Below are positions 24,948-37,590 of a stretch of 64,000 nucleotides of DNA, in pieces (positions within the stretch are counted from its first letter, which is position 1; every line of letters begins with the position of its first letter). Source of the DNA: Apodemus sylvaticus. Lineage: Eukaryota; Chordata; Mammalia; Rodentia; Muridae. The notes beneath the pieces are model-generated. The model was not told the origin of the DNA, did not search any database, and saw only the letters and a list, made by a program, of their open reading frames with translations. The stretch lies in the NCBI RefSeq assembly GCF_947179515.1, contig NC_067485.1:5157154-5221153 (forward strand). Reading direction: 5' to 3'. Position numbers and translations under genes: made by a program.

Positions 24948-25864
24948 TGAGATCTATGTGAGATGACTGGTAGAAACACTGGTCACTGGGAGAGGAGTCA
25001 GGTGATCAAAACTGGGAAGGTTGGCAGAGGTTGAAAATCATGTTCCTTTTAGAGGATTTGGGAGACTCAGCTTTAATTCAAAAATCAGTTCAAAAGGAGA
25101 AAATGCAAATCCACAAAGCTGAGGCAGGGGGTTATTTTAACTGTGAAAGTGCATGCATGCGTGTTGGGATGTAGCTAGTGGACTAGAGAGTAAGTGAAGG
25201 TAGAGATACTGGAAGGCTCTAGAGATTGATTGCCTAAGAAAAGTATTAGAAGAACAACAAGGCTTCTGGGAAATGCAATCATTCTGCCAGCTACAAAAAC
25301 AACAAACACATTCTCATCAAGAAAGGACACAGATTACTGAGTAGGTATTGAAAGGTATGCACTTGTAAGGTAGCTCAAAACAGCTGAAAAGTTAGGGAAA
25401 AGTAGGTGAAAATAATAAAATTAAAATTGATAAAGTGTTTCCCCTTTGGGATAGTCTCTCTTAAATCTCCATGAGGATATTTGGATCCAAGACAATCATT
25501 TATACATATGTTGAGTTGATTTGCTAAGTAACAAATCTTACCATCTCTATACTGGTGTTATCACTATACTGTAAATCTAGAGACTGGGTTCAATCCTTAG
25601 AGAGATTTACCTCTGTTCCAAAGGTTAGAGGAAAGACTCAGATACACTGTCTCCAAGGAAACCCTTGTTTTACAAAATTGAGGAAGGAAAGAGTGGTGTG
25701 TATAAAAGGAAAAAGTCATTTCCGAGTTCAGAGTGGTGGATGACATCACTTGCTAAGGTGGGCAGAGTTGAGAAATCAGGTTTGAAGTTGCTGTTGCACA
25801 GAGCCTTGGAGATGGATTTACACTAGAAAATTTATCTGTTGTGTACAAATCGATTGTCTCGTTA
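24948..25864. other. Intronic DNA, nothing recognised
   Basis: Small frames only. Confidence 0.45.
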
Positions 25865-26245
25865 GGGTTTTAATGCTATGAAGAGATGCCATGACAACTT
25901 TTCTAACAGAAAATATTTAATTGAGGCTGGCTTACAGTTTCAGAGGTTTAGTCCATTATGGTCATGGTGGCTAACACAGCAGATTGCAGACCAGGCAGGA
26001 ATGGTGCTGGAGAAGGAGCTGAGAGGTCTTCATTTTGATCCCAAGGCAGGCAGCAGGAGACTGTGTGTCATGCCCAACATAGCTAGAGCACAGGAGACGT
26101 CAAAGCCTACTACACAGTAACACACTTCCTTCAACAAGGCCACACCTACTCTGAACAAAGCCACACCCCGTAATAGTGCCAATAACTCCCTATGGCCCAA
26201 TCATTTAAACACAGAGTCTTTGGGGGCCATTCCTATGTAGGCTGA
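25865..26245. repeat. Rodent interspersed repeat (about 380 bp, common family, name not assigned)
   Basis: TGCTATGAAGAGATGCCATG, AGGCTGGCTTACAGTTTCAG, GGTGCTGGAGAAGGAGCTGA, CTTCCTTCAACAAGGCCACA and CCTATGGCCCAATCATT are the landmarks of a repeat I remember as very common in mouse and rat. The 80-aa frame at 25878 is within it. Confidence 0.7.
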
Positions 26246-29227
26246 TGATAGGGCTTTGTGGCCCTCAACTGGACGTTCGTAGCTGGATAGGCTGGTATGT
26301 AGGGACACAGAAAGTGAGAGGAGAAAGGAGGTCATTTCTTCTGCTGTGTAATCATAGATTTAACACAAGTAAATCATTCTTAAGTGGTTGATCCAGGAGT
26401 CATAGTCCTAGCAGTGGCTATTATTTTTATCTTTTAGTGCTTTTCCTGAACACTGTGGTAGAACATTTAGGTTGCCCACACTTGTAATCCAGATCTGTGC
26501 CTTCCGCAGTAGTGTGTGTGCTTAGGGGTTCCTCCTCTTGGCCTGTGCTACTCACAGAGTTGTACCTTCTCTGAGTCTCTTGGGTGTGCTGACTGTTCTC
26601 CTGCTCCTGTGCCTCCCTTGAGACCTGGAATCCTCTCGTTCCTTCTGTCTTGCTGCCCTCCTTTGAACTTTTGCTTATTTGGAAATATTTTCATTTGTTT
26701 CCACACATAACTTGTAGATGTTTATCCCCCCACAAGTTAGGTATCCGTTTACTGGCTTATTTATTTGATCTGGAATGTGTTGGATTTGAAACCATAGCAC
26801 AGATGCTTTTCTCTTCCGGGAGGGTGAGGGATGCACAGAGAATGTTTTTGTGTGGCTCGGAAGTGACAGTGAAGAGGGAAGTGTCTTATTGGGAAGAAAT
26901 ACCGAGTTGGAGCTCCAGGTGTGTGTCTAGAGTAGACTCACTTCATGACTGTCTTAGTTGCTGCAACTAATTGAAAAAGGACATATAGGTGGGAAAAATT
27001 CTCATTTGCAAAATGTTTTTGATCTAGTTTAAAATTAGGACTGTCTGCCATCTACTGTATTACATAGATCAGTTTGTGTATCTTTTGTCCTGGAGCCACC
27101 TGCTTAAATCAGCCTCCTGTTCTGGTAAATCTAAAAGGATTCAAAGAAGCAGGAGTTGGCTTCCTATGAAGAAATGCTTTTGCTGACTGGGTCTGACAAA
27201 TAGAAAAGTAGGAAGAGGTAGCCTTCAGGAATCTCTTTCCATTTTATGAAGACTAGTGTTGGGGAACTGAAGTATAAATACAATTAAGAGAAAGCAATGG
27301 TGACCTGGACAGAGACTTTACAAACTGATGGTGTGAAATATTTGGTGGGCTCACAGTTATAATGGGTTTGTCTTAGACAGTTCTCCCATGACAGTGTTGG
27401 TTAATAATTTATCCTTCCTGAGAGGCAGAGGCCGCAATCATAGGTTGTGAGCAGGAACTCTGAGGCCTGTCATCTGCTGGAGTTCATCTTGCTGGCTAGA
27501 GCCATGAACCCTGTTGGTTGCCACAGGGTACCAAGCCTCTGAACATTGACAAAGAAAAGCTTCAGAGAGCTCAATAATGCAGAGATGTTTGGAGTGATTT
27601 ACTTGAAGTGGTATCTAAAGTAATGGGTTACTACTGTAGCTACCCATCTGCTCTGCATCAAAAAGAATGTAACTACATCTTTTGAAAAAGTTTATTTTGA
27701 AGTAGGGTGGAACTGTGAATGGAGGAAAGAGAGTGTGGCAGGCTGATAAATTATTGCAACAGAATATTTATGAAACTTCGGGAGAAAGGACAAACTGCGC
27801 TTGTTGATTGATACCTGGAATATGTTTTTATTGTCTAACAAAATATTAGATGCCGCTGTACCTGTAAGACTTAGCTGCTGTGCGTGTGATCGTTAGTGGG
27901 AGCCGCCGGAGCGTGTTACCCCTTGCCATACACTGTTTTGATAGGATAGTAAGCTCAGCTCTGCTGTAGGTTTCAGTACAATTTATGTGAATTGTATTTC
28001 TCTGTTTAGTCATTGAATCATATTGTGATATGGGCACGGTAAGTTTTGTAATTTGCTTTCCCGTGTGAAGAGTACTTTTCTTCTACTGAAGGTTCATTGC
28101 TGCATACTTTTTTTTTTTTTGAAGTTAGGCGTTATGTCATTACAAAGATTTACAGTTATTTAATAATGATTTATTGTAGTTATTTATTCTGCCAGCTGTG
28201 TCACATTTTCGGTGGAATTTGTAAATCAAATTTATATTGAAATTTACTAGGACATGCATTTCAGGATTTAAAAAAATATACTTTAACATCTTTTTGAAGT
28301 GGTAACTTAACAACCATTGTTAATGTTCAGCCTCTGCCATGTCTTTCCCACAACCAGTGCAAAGAGGACCCTGTTAAGTCTGTTAAAATAGTTTATGGTT
28401 TATCCTCTTTACTTTCAGACTATTAGTGTCATGTTGTATTTGACCTGGGATGTTCACACGACATTAAGGAATGTGGAAACATCTTGACATAAGGCTCTCT
28501 GCAGTATCATAAGTTTTAATCACTACTAAAGTGCTCATCCAGGATCTAACTGAGAGCATATTTAGGAGGTTGTGGAATCCCCTTCCTTTGCTCAGAGCTC
28601 ACTGGCTGTAGCCATGAAGGCTGCATTGTGTTTTGGTTCATTGGGCAACTCACACTTTTTCTGTTACTTTGTTATATTCAAATGCCAAGTTGTGTTTTTT
28701 TTTTTCTTTTTAAGGCTGTGTTTACTTGACACCATATCTTTTGTTGTTGTCAGAACAGAATCAGAATCTAAATACAATCTAAATACTTGATTTCCAAGAG
28801 TGCATGAGAATTTTAGTTCTAAGATTAAAACACTAAGTTTTATGTACAACCTCACGAAACCTCTTTTGATTAATTGGCTGTCCCGAAAACACACTGATGG
28901 CATTGTTCAAATGTTTTGATATGGTAATGACTCTCTTAATGTTCCTTAAAGTTTCAGTCACCAATTAATTATACTTAACGATGGAGGTTTTGGTTCAAGA
29001 GGGAAGTGAAAACATTAAAAGTATTCCAGACTCAAATTTTTTTCTAATGGTGTATATTTCTTTATCATGCTGGGCACTAGTGAATCAGAATGAATTCAAG
29101 AAAGAAACAAAGGCATCCCAAACAGCTTCCCACCTGAAGGTAACCCTTTGTCACACAGCTTCATTTGGACTACAGATAGCAGGGGAACAATGACTTCTAA
29201 ATTTGTTTCGTTTTTTATTTGTTTGTT
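26246..29227. other. Intronic DNA, 3 kb without recognised repeats
   Basis: No SINE, L1 or microsatellite seen. A C-rich 106-aa frame at 26650 is unsupported. Confidence 0.5.
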
Positions 29228-29346
29228 TTCATATAATTTTTATTGGATATTTTATTTATTTACATTTCAATCTTCCCAATTCCCTCCCCCCAGCTAGAAA
29301 ATCCAGAAAATCTCACCGGCTCCTGATTGTTTGAGTGTATGCCACA

Positions 29347-29395
<49 letters not shown>

Positions 29396-30245
29396 CTGCC
29401 TCCCTGCCCTTAAATTCCCCTACACTGGAGCATCGAGCCTTCATAGAACCAAGGCCTCTTCTTCCATTGATGCCTCACAAAGGCCATCCTCTGCTACATA
29501 TGTGACTGGAGCCTTGGGTCCCTCCATGTGTACTCCTTGGTTGGTGGTTTAGACCCTGGGAGCTCTGGTTGGTTGATATTGTTGTTCTTTCTATGGAGTT
29601 GCAAACCTCTTCAACTGCTTCAGTCCTTTCTCTAGCTCCTCTATTGGGGACCCCGTGCTCAGTCCAATGGTTGCCTGCAAGCATCCGCCTCTATTTCTCA
29701 GGCTCTGACAGAGCCTCTCAGGAGAAAACTCTATCAGGCTCCTGTCAGCATATACTTCTTGGCATCCACAATAGTGACTGTATATGGGATGAATCCCCAG
29801 GTGGGGCAGTTTCTGGATGACCTTTCCTTCAGTCTTTGCTCCATACCTTTTCTCAGTATTTTCTGAGTATTTTGTTTCCCCTTCTAAAAAGGATCAAAGA
29901 ACCCACACTTTGGTCTTCCTTCTTCTTGAGCTTCATGTGGTCTGTGAATTGTTTCCTGGGTGTTCCAAGTTTTTGGGTTAATATCCACATATCAGTGAGT
30001 GCATACCATGTGTGTTCTTTTGTGATTGGGTTACCTCACTCAAGATGATATTTTCTAGTTTCATCCAATTGCCTAAGAATTTCATGAAGTCATTGTTTTT
30101 AATAGCTGAGTAGCACTCCATTGTGTAAATATACCACATTTTCTGTATCCATTCCCCTGTTGAAGGACATCTGGGTTATTTCCAGCTTCTGGCTATAATA
30201 AATAAGACTGCTATGAACATAGTGGAGCATATGTCCTTGTCATAT
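29228..30245 (-). mobile_element. L1 LINE, 5'-truncated, 3' UTR and extreme ORF2 C-terminus
   Basis: Begins with the reverse of the L1 3' end (TTTTTATTGGATATTTTATT, TTTACATTTCAATC). It continues through the 3' UTR (GGGTCCCTCCATGTGTACTC, GGACCCCGTGCTCAGTCCAA, ACTTCTTGGCATCCACAATA) into GGTTACCTCACTCAAGATG and GGACATCTGGGTTATTTCC. A (CA)n tract at 29343-29393 lies in the 3' UTR. Confidence 0.93.
29343..29393. repeat. (CA)n microsatellite inside L1 3' UTR
   Basis: (CA)25 with one TA interruption. Confidence 0.97.
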
Positions 30246-30376
30246 TCATTTCTTTTTTAAGGCATAATTTTTAAAAGTGTTCTTAAAAACATTGCATGGC
30301 AGTTGATTTTTGCCTTCAGATGGGAATTCTGTATGTTAAGTAGAATCTTTACACTGTCATATTAAAAGGAGAATAA

Positions 30377-30437
30377 TGTTAGACAGCTTAGTGGTAGAGG
30401 GCTGATCATGCATGTTCGAGGTACAATCCATATCCAC
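30377..30437 (+). repeat. ID-like SINE fragment
   Basis: GACAGCTTAGTGGTAGAGGG, GATCATGCATGTTCGAGGTA: A- and B-box-like tRNA head, degraded. Confidence 0.5.
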
Positions 30438-30667
30438 CCACACTGGCAAACATTTTTAATAATAATAATTGAAAATATGTATAAAACAATTTGCTTAGGA
30501 AAATATACCATGAAGGAGCTTATATTCCAGAAAAACATTTACATGTTTAAAACAAAACTTTTTATGAGTTGTGACTAAGAGTAATTGATGAATCCATAGT
30601 ATAAGGGATAAAGAAGTGTTATGAGAGGGAACAGAGGCTGCATTTTTTTTTGGGCATATAGAGAGGG

Positions 30668-30701
<34 letters not shown>

Positions 30702-30723
30702 TGTATGTTTGTATGTATGTATT
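30668..30723. repeat. (GTAT)n microsatellite
   Basis: About 13 ATGT units with one TTTG variant. Confidence 0.97.
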
Positions 30724-33325
30724 CTGAGCAAGCACTTTCTTCTGAGATATATCCCCAGCCAGAAGAGAGGCTCTTCTTGAAGGTTTTAATTTGTGGTTTC
30801 TTAGAGGTAGCACTTGCTTTCCTTAAAAACATTTAGAATGTCATGTTGAAGAGATCATGGAGGAAGATGGAGGACTTTCTTTTACATTGTCTCAGCCAGC
30901 ATCAAGTGTTCATGGTACCCTAGGCAGTTTACCTACAGTTGGTTAAATATTTAGGAAAGGACATTTAGAAGCACGTCTTCATGAATCTGGCCTTAGCTTG
31001 GACTTTGTCAGTTCTTTATTTTATTTTCCTTTTGTTTTGATCTGAAAACCTTTAAAATATGATTCTAACTAGAAACTTTAAAAGAAACGACAAAATTCAG
31101 TAATGAAGATGCCTCATCTTACAAGTGAGTCTTTACTGGCTAATGATGAATGCTCTGACAGGCTGAAGAGCTGAGGGAACAAACAAAACAAGGCAAGGTG
31201 CTCAGTCAGCAAAGGCTTCCAGTGCTGTTGAGGGAGCAGCCTGGAGAAGCACACCCTGGGCTTAGCCCCTCTCCTCATCTAGTGCTCATTCCTTCATCCA
31301 AATTTCTTAAATACCTTTGAATACTGGGCAGTTTGCCAAATGTGGTAAGACTATAGAAGTTAAACACTTGAATTTGCATTTAAGCCCCGACGAGTAGGAG
31401 GTTTAATTGTTTGTTAACAAAACTCTGAAATGGGCAGGGAACAGTTATATGAGAACAGTTACAAAGGTCTGATTCACACACACTGAGTTTGGGGCCTGAG
31501 AGGAATGCTTTTGAGTGTGGAAAATCACAAAGATTTAAGTGCTTGTGCGAGAGAGCATATACACTGGCCTCCTGGTTTAGTCGTTTACTGTGAGTTCTGG
31601 AAAGAGGCTCCTTCCTAAAGAGCATGGACAGGTGATCCCCTATAGAGATGTAAACACTGGGCGTAGTGTCTCTGTAGTTTATAGCAAAGCCATAGGTGCT
31701 GTTGTTTTGGGGTGAGCTTCCAGTTGGGATTATAAGGTAGAAAATGTCTATAAACATAGTGCCAATGCTCTGCTGTATTTAATTTGCGAAATTATTTTGA
31801 GGTAGAAAAAAATTGGGCCACAAATACAAATACTGATACTTAAAATTTTCTGTAAACAAGTTTTTGAGTTATCCTACATGATCTTTTTAAAATGGAAGTA
31901 CTTGTAAATTGCTAATTTATTTCATCTAATTGCAGGTGGAGGGGCCTCAGGTGCTACCATGTCATGGGCTTTCCCTTTTCTGTTTAAATATACTGTATTT
32001 CCAAGTGTTTATATACTTGTAGCATACAGAAAAACAGCAAGCTCTTTTGTTCTTGTACCTTGTATTCTGTGGGAATGTGGACATTCAACCCTCACCCCAA
32101 CCCCTGCCAACCGAATACTTACTGTTTCAATCTCTCTCTCTCCTCTTATATTCACTGCCCATTGTTCCTAGAAAACCGCAAAGCTTGCATTGACTGGTTG
32201 AAGAGCATGGTTCTCCAGTCTCAAGGCCTGTGCAGTTGACCTATATAATCTCACCTCTTATTAATTCCTTGCATCTGTCTGTCCAAGGTGCGGTGCTCCT
32301 GTGTACTTCCTCATGATGCCTTCCTGTTTAGAGTGCTGTCACAAGTCCTCTCAGGACCAAATTATTTCTGCTGCATTCATACTGCAGCTAGCAACACTTG
32401 CACTGATTTGGGGACTTTAAGAGAGCAAGTATTTACACCTTCTCTTTCCACTTAGGGTTTGTACATGCCTGCCTGACTAACCCGGAAGTCAGGAAGTGAG
32501 GGGACTTTGTTTAAAATGGTATAACTCTGAAGACATGGGCACTGTTTCCAGCCTCCTCCAGAGAAGAAACGAAGTTGCTTAGCTTATTTGGACCTATAAA
32601 CCCTGTAACTCTGTTTGGTCACCTGTGTGTCCAGGCCACAGTATCGGGCTCTTCTCTCCTTTGTCCTCTCTTTTTACTTTATAATTTAGACAGTAATGCC
32701 ACAGACACTGAGGATTTTCTGCACCTTTTGTGATTTTCTTGGAGATCACTTACATTTTTCTCTTTCTTTTTAACAGCTACATAATATTCCATAGAAATAT
32801 CATAATAAATTAAAACAAATTCTGAAAGCATGAAAATGTACATGTTAGTTGTATAATATGTAATTATTGTACATAAAAAGGATAAACTGACTACAAAAAA
32901 GGATAAACTTGGTAGATTATTGAAATTTTAAAAATGGTGTATTCCCAGATTTCTTTTGGTTTAAGCTCTTCTGGGAAATAATTTCCCCAAGGCCTAAAGA
33001 GATTCATGTTAAGTGGTGTTCAGATTGAAAAACAATTGACAAATACTTGTACTTCTTAAAGAATCAAGAGAGTATTTAACAATTTTCAAGGAAATGGTAA
33101 AAATCAAACAACACAGCCAGTTGAGGTGAGTACATGCTTTGAAAGTAGACCCACTCAGTCTTAAATTTTCACTTCAACAAGATTTGGCCAAGTGATTTCA
33201 TCCTGCTAGCTTCAGTTTCCTCATTGATAAGGGAGATACATTGATATTAGTACCTACCTCATTAGTACCTACCTCATGGGGCTTATGAAAAACAAAATGA
33301 AAAGTATTTGATACAAATGGGAATC
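30724..33325. other. Intronic DNA, nothing recognised
   Basis: A 15-bp tandem duplication (ATTAGTACCTACCTC, 33246-33275) is the only structure noted. Confidence 0.45.
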
Positions 33326-33352
33326 ATACACATACACACACACACACATACA
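33326..33352. repeat. (CA)n microsatellite, short
   Basis: CACA units with TA interruptions. Confidence 0.9.
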
Positions 33353-33611
33353 TATGAGGTATCTCTTGTTCTCTCTGTCAACATGATCTGACTTTGGCTA
33401 CAAATAGTATCTCAAATACTGTACTTCTTAGTAAACTTGCTTGGACTGCATCATAGGCTTATAGAAGAGCTCCTTGTCCTAACTATAGCCTTTGTCATCG
33501 TTGTTCTCATCTTCTTTATTTCTTATCCCTGGTCTTTCACTCAACACCTTGTCATTCAGGACCCCTGTTCCTGCTGGCTCAGGTCAAGTGGATGGATACT
33601 AATCTACTCTA

Positions 33612-33612
<1 letters not shown>

Positions 33613-33651
<39 letters not shown>

Positions 33652-33661
33652 ACACGCACAG
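33613..33661. repeat. (CA)n microsatellite
   Basis: (CA)n with TA and CG interruptions, followed by an AT-rich TATA stretch to 33690. Confidence 0.96.
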
Positions 33662-34971
33662 ATATAGATTATATACATATATATAATAGAGAAATTAGAA
33701 TACATATAGCACTTAGAATCTACACTATTAAGCAAGGTCACATGACCTCAAAAACAAATGAATCACATCTTTTCTCTCATGCAGAATCAAGTCACTAACG
33801 TATGCGTAGATGTTGACAAATGTACTTGTGGATACCCTGTAACATGAAGAAAAGCTAAGCACAAGGGAATGATGTGATCATTGATTTCAGGTCACTGATG
33901 AGTTAAGGGAACAGAGTAGTTTTTTCTGATTGAAATGCTGTCATGGATTTTGGGCTTTTTTTATTAGATGAATACATAAAATATATTCAATACTTAAAGA
34001 GTAAAATTTAATATGAAACTTCATAGATTCCACTTTGAGTTGCAGTTCTAACAGAATATAAGTTCATTACCTTACATAGGCTTTGGGTCTGGTATGTAGT
34101 GTTTTTATTTATTTGCATTTTTATAATAAGGCTTATGAAAAGAAAAATGGAATGTATGTAGGGGAATTTTGATCCTTTTCACAGTATCTGGCATACAGCA
34201 GGTGAACATTGAATGCAATAAATGTCTATTTATAATGATTAAGGTAAGAATTCTAGTTGCTGGATTTTTGACCAATTCCATCTTTATGTAACTTGTCACT
34301 ATGCCTTATAGAGTGAGTGATCTTAGCCAATGGACATATTTGCTTTCTTCCTTAACTCTTAGGATATGGCTTGGCTTTGCAATCTCTGGAAAGCAGGACA
34401 TGGAAACACTGTTGTTTCTATGTACTGTATATAGAATGCCCATTGCTGGAGTTAGCCATGAGTCAGAGTATCTACCAGGGCTTGTGCTTGGAAAAGTTCA
34501 TTGTCTGGCTCATGGGGCTATATGCAAAGAGCTAGAATCTGTCCAACTTTTGATGACTTCCAATCTTACCTATTTTAAGTTCTCAGTTTAAATACAATTT
34601 GCCTGGGAAGTTTCTTGAAAGTTTAATATTTGGTTTTGTCAGGTCAATAGGAGAAACTCTGGTATACCGTGAGTTTTCAATATATGGCCACTGCTTTAAA
34701 CTCTGCTGTCAAAGCAATATGGTAGACCCAAGCCCAGAAAATGCTCCTGGTTCTGTTACCAACTTATTTTGTGTTTAGCCTCAGTTTCCTTGGTTGTAAA
34801 GCAATCATATTAAATTAGTCACCCCAACCTCCCCGCAGGATGCCTCAAATTACAAAGGCTAAGACACCCAGGCTCTGCACTGCTCTTCCCCCATGTTCAG
34901 AATTCACATCTTCATTTTTCAGAGAAAAGATTTCCATTGATTGAAAGAAAATGCAATGGAAAACATCTGGA
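33662..34971. other. Intronic DNA, nothing recognised
   Basis: Unique-looking. The 96-aa frame at 34301 is unsupported. Confidence 0.45.
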
Positions 34972-35058
34972 GCTGTGCATGGTGGTGCACACCTTTAAAC
35001 CCAGCACTCAGGAGGCAAAGGAAGGTGGGTCTCAGTGAGTTCAAGGCCAGCCTTGTTT
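34972..35058 (+). repeat. B1 SINE, 3'-truncated
   Basis: GCATGGTGGTGCACACCTTT, ACCCAGCACTCAGGAGGC, GAGTTCAAGGCCAGCC. Ends abruptly before the second half. Confidence 0.88.
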
Positions 35059-35385
35059 AAATACCATTTTCCTTTGTGTGTGGGAATGAACTCTCCATAT
35101 GTAGTACTTGAATGGCTCAAGTAGCCAGGCAAACAACAAAATGAGGAAAACAGGTGATGGTTGAAGAGACTGGTGGGGGAGGGGTGCCTGCTAAAAAGAC
35201 AGTAGCTTCTGTTCCACCCCAGTTTACAGTTGTTGAAAAGGAATATTTATGCTATACCTTTAGTTTCCCAACACTTACCTTTTGTCTCTGTCTAACTCAC
35301 CCTTTATATGTGAACTTTATATGCTGGCCATTAATTAAAACACAGGCCAAACAAAAATGCCCAAAGCCATCTAGTTTGAAATCTA

Positions 35386-35421
35386 TACACACACACACAC
35401 ACACACACACACATACTGTGC

Positions 35422-35495
<74 letters not shown>
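35386..35495. repeat. Compound microsatellite (CA)n-spacer-(TG)n-(AG)n
   Basis: (CA)14 at 35386-35413, an 11-bp spacer, (TG)18 at 35425-35460, then directly (AG)17 to 35495. The first two blocks are mutually complementary. Confidence 0.98.
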
Positions 35496-35497
<2 letters not shown>

Positions 35498-37521
35498 CAT
35501 ATTTGTTGAGTATCTATGTCTAGAAACTAGGTAAACCTAAACCTTTTGTACTAACCAAAGTATTTGGTTTTCACAATGATTCTATGAATTACTTCTACTA
35601 CTACCATTTGGAGGTAGAAAATTTGGGTTAAGTGATTTGACCAGTAAGTAAAAGCTTCTATAGATAGTCAATCCTATGTTTAAAAAAAGTCTCCTTGCTG
35701 GACTTCTAACCACATACACAGTTGACTGCTGGGCATGCAATGTGAATAAATGGCACATGGGCTGCTGTATGGCAGAAGCTGCTGAGTCATATGGAGATAG
35801 CTGTATGATACCAGTTCAGTGCATACATGTGCTTGATAGGATAAAATACTGAGTACTGTGTACTTTTATACTAAATGATTTTTTTTAATAAAGCTCAGTT
35901 AGATCATTGTCATTTTTTAAAAAGAAATTTTAGTCTTTCTCTTTGCTGCAAGCAAACCAGACTCACTAAGCTTTGGATCTAGTACCATCTGTGTCCAAGG
36001 GCAAATACCCCTTCTCCTTGCCATATTTAAACCCCACTCATGGAAAGGCTCCAAGTCTTGAGTGATGATCACTTCCTCTGGGCTAGAGTATGAAGAAGAA
36101 AGTAAATCTAGCAGGAGTGGTAAATCCCCACAGACATCGATAAGTACTTGAGATCAGAGACTGCATCTTTTATAGTTTGTCTACATACCAAAGTCATTAA
36201 TATGAAGAGTCATCTTAGCAGTAGTGGTTGTAGTAGCGAAAATAATACAAAGAAGTTAGTCTCAGTCTGTGCTTTGCTATCCACTTTCATGATGCATAGG
36301 ACTCAGGGATGTGTCTTTTGAGAAAGTAATGTGAAATCATCTCTCTCATGCTCCTCCTTTATTTCTGCTTTTTTCACCTAAACCTCATAAAATGTGTTTC
36401 AACCTTCAAAACTCTTGCCTATAGGAATAAAACTATAAGATATTAGGAAGAAAAATAAAAATACTGTGGGGGAAAAAACCCTGTATGTTTATCTGTTTAG
36501 GTTGTTTCCCAGGGGCTTTTTAGGATACTTCAACACTTTAACTTTTGCTTTTCCTTCTCTGAAAAAAATATTTTCACTGTATATATTCATTGTGCATATA
36601 CGCACATTTTATACATGTATCTGCTATTCATTGAGCCTGTCCTCCACTGCACTCCCCCCTCACTTTCCACATTCTAGCTTATCCACTTGATGTGGGGTGG
36701 GGAGAAGGAAAAGAGCCAATGACCCTGACAGTATTCTTCTTGACAGTCCATACCCATCACGTGAGTGGAAAGTACCAAAGACCCCATTTTCAGAACTGTA
36801 TCTCGAGTCTCTGGCTCCTGAAGAAAACCAGTGTGGTTCCGATGTGGGACAGGAAGAGTGGTTTGCATTGGCATGGGCCCTGCGGGTGCTTTGGGACTAA
36901 ACCACACACATCTGTGGGTTACAGATGCTTGCTCTTCACTATTAATGTGGCCAGCATGTGAAACCATGGCACCGCACCGCAATACTACACAGAGGTCCAC
37001 GCCTCTGATAGTTTGAGAAATAACTCCCAGCTGAAGAAATTTTTTCTTTGAAGGGCTGGAATACATTCCAGAACAGAAGGTCCTCTTTCAGAAATGGTAG
37101 AATTAACCATTGATTAATTCTAGTCTAGTGATGTTGGACTGGGCATTGGGGACTGCATCACATGTATCTAAGGGTTGGCAGGTTTAACCAAAAATACAAG
37201 GGGAGAAAAAAAGAAACGAAAAAATAGATTAAAGTTCCTTAAAATCTTTGGTTAATAACTTCTGCATTCCTTACTGCATGTATATCAAAGATCTTGTTGT
37301 ATACACTCTCAAGGCATTGCATAGTTTCTTTGAGATCACAACTGCAAAGCATTAGTAGGAGCTGTCATCTGAGTTGAGGTATGATAGACATGTTTCTACC
37401 AATTATTATTTCCCTGAGGATGGGGGAATCAGAGGCCTGTATATACAAACAGAAGAAATGTGTATGGTGTTGGGTATCGCTTAAAGTTCAGTAACAAAAA
37501 TTATCTTCTAAACAGGAATTT

Positions 37522-37525
<4 letters not shown>
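35496..37525. other. Intronic DNA with overlapping unsupported frames near 36.7-37.0 kb
   Basis: Both strands are open for about 200-390 nt around 36674-37066. No homology recognised. Confidence 0.45.

Positions 37526-37587
<62 letters not shown>
37526..37587. repeat. (CT)n microsatellite
   Basis: About 31 uninterrupted CT units. Confidence 0.98.

Positions 37588-37590
<3 letters not shown>

Noticed and set aside
26516..26970. Cys/Pro/Leu-rich frames of 64-106 aa
   Set aside because: No domain. Low-complexity composition typical of chance frames in C/T-rich DNA.
31380..31757. 125-aa minus-strand frame
   Set aside because: Gene orientation is plus, and no homology or exon signal was seen.
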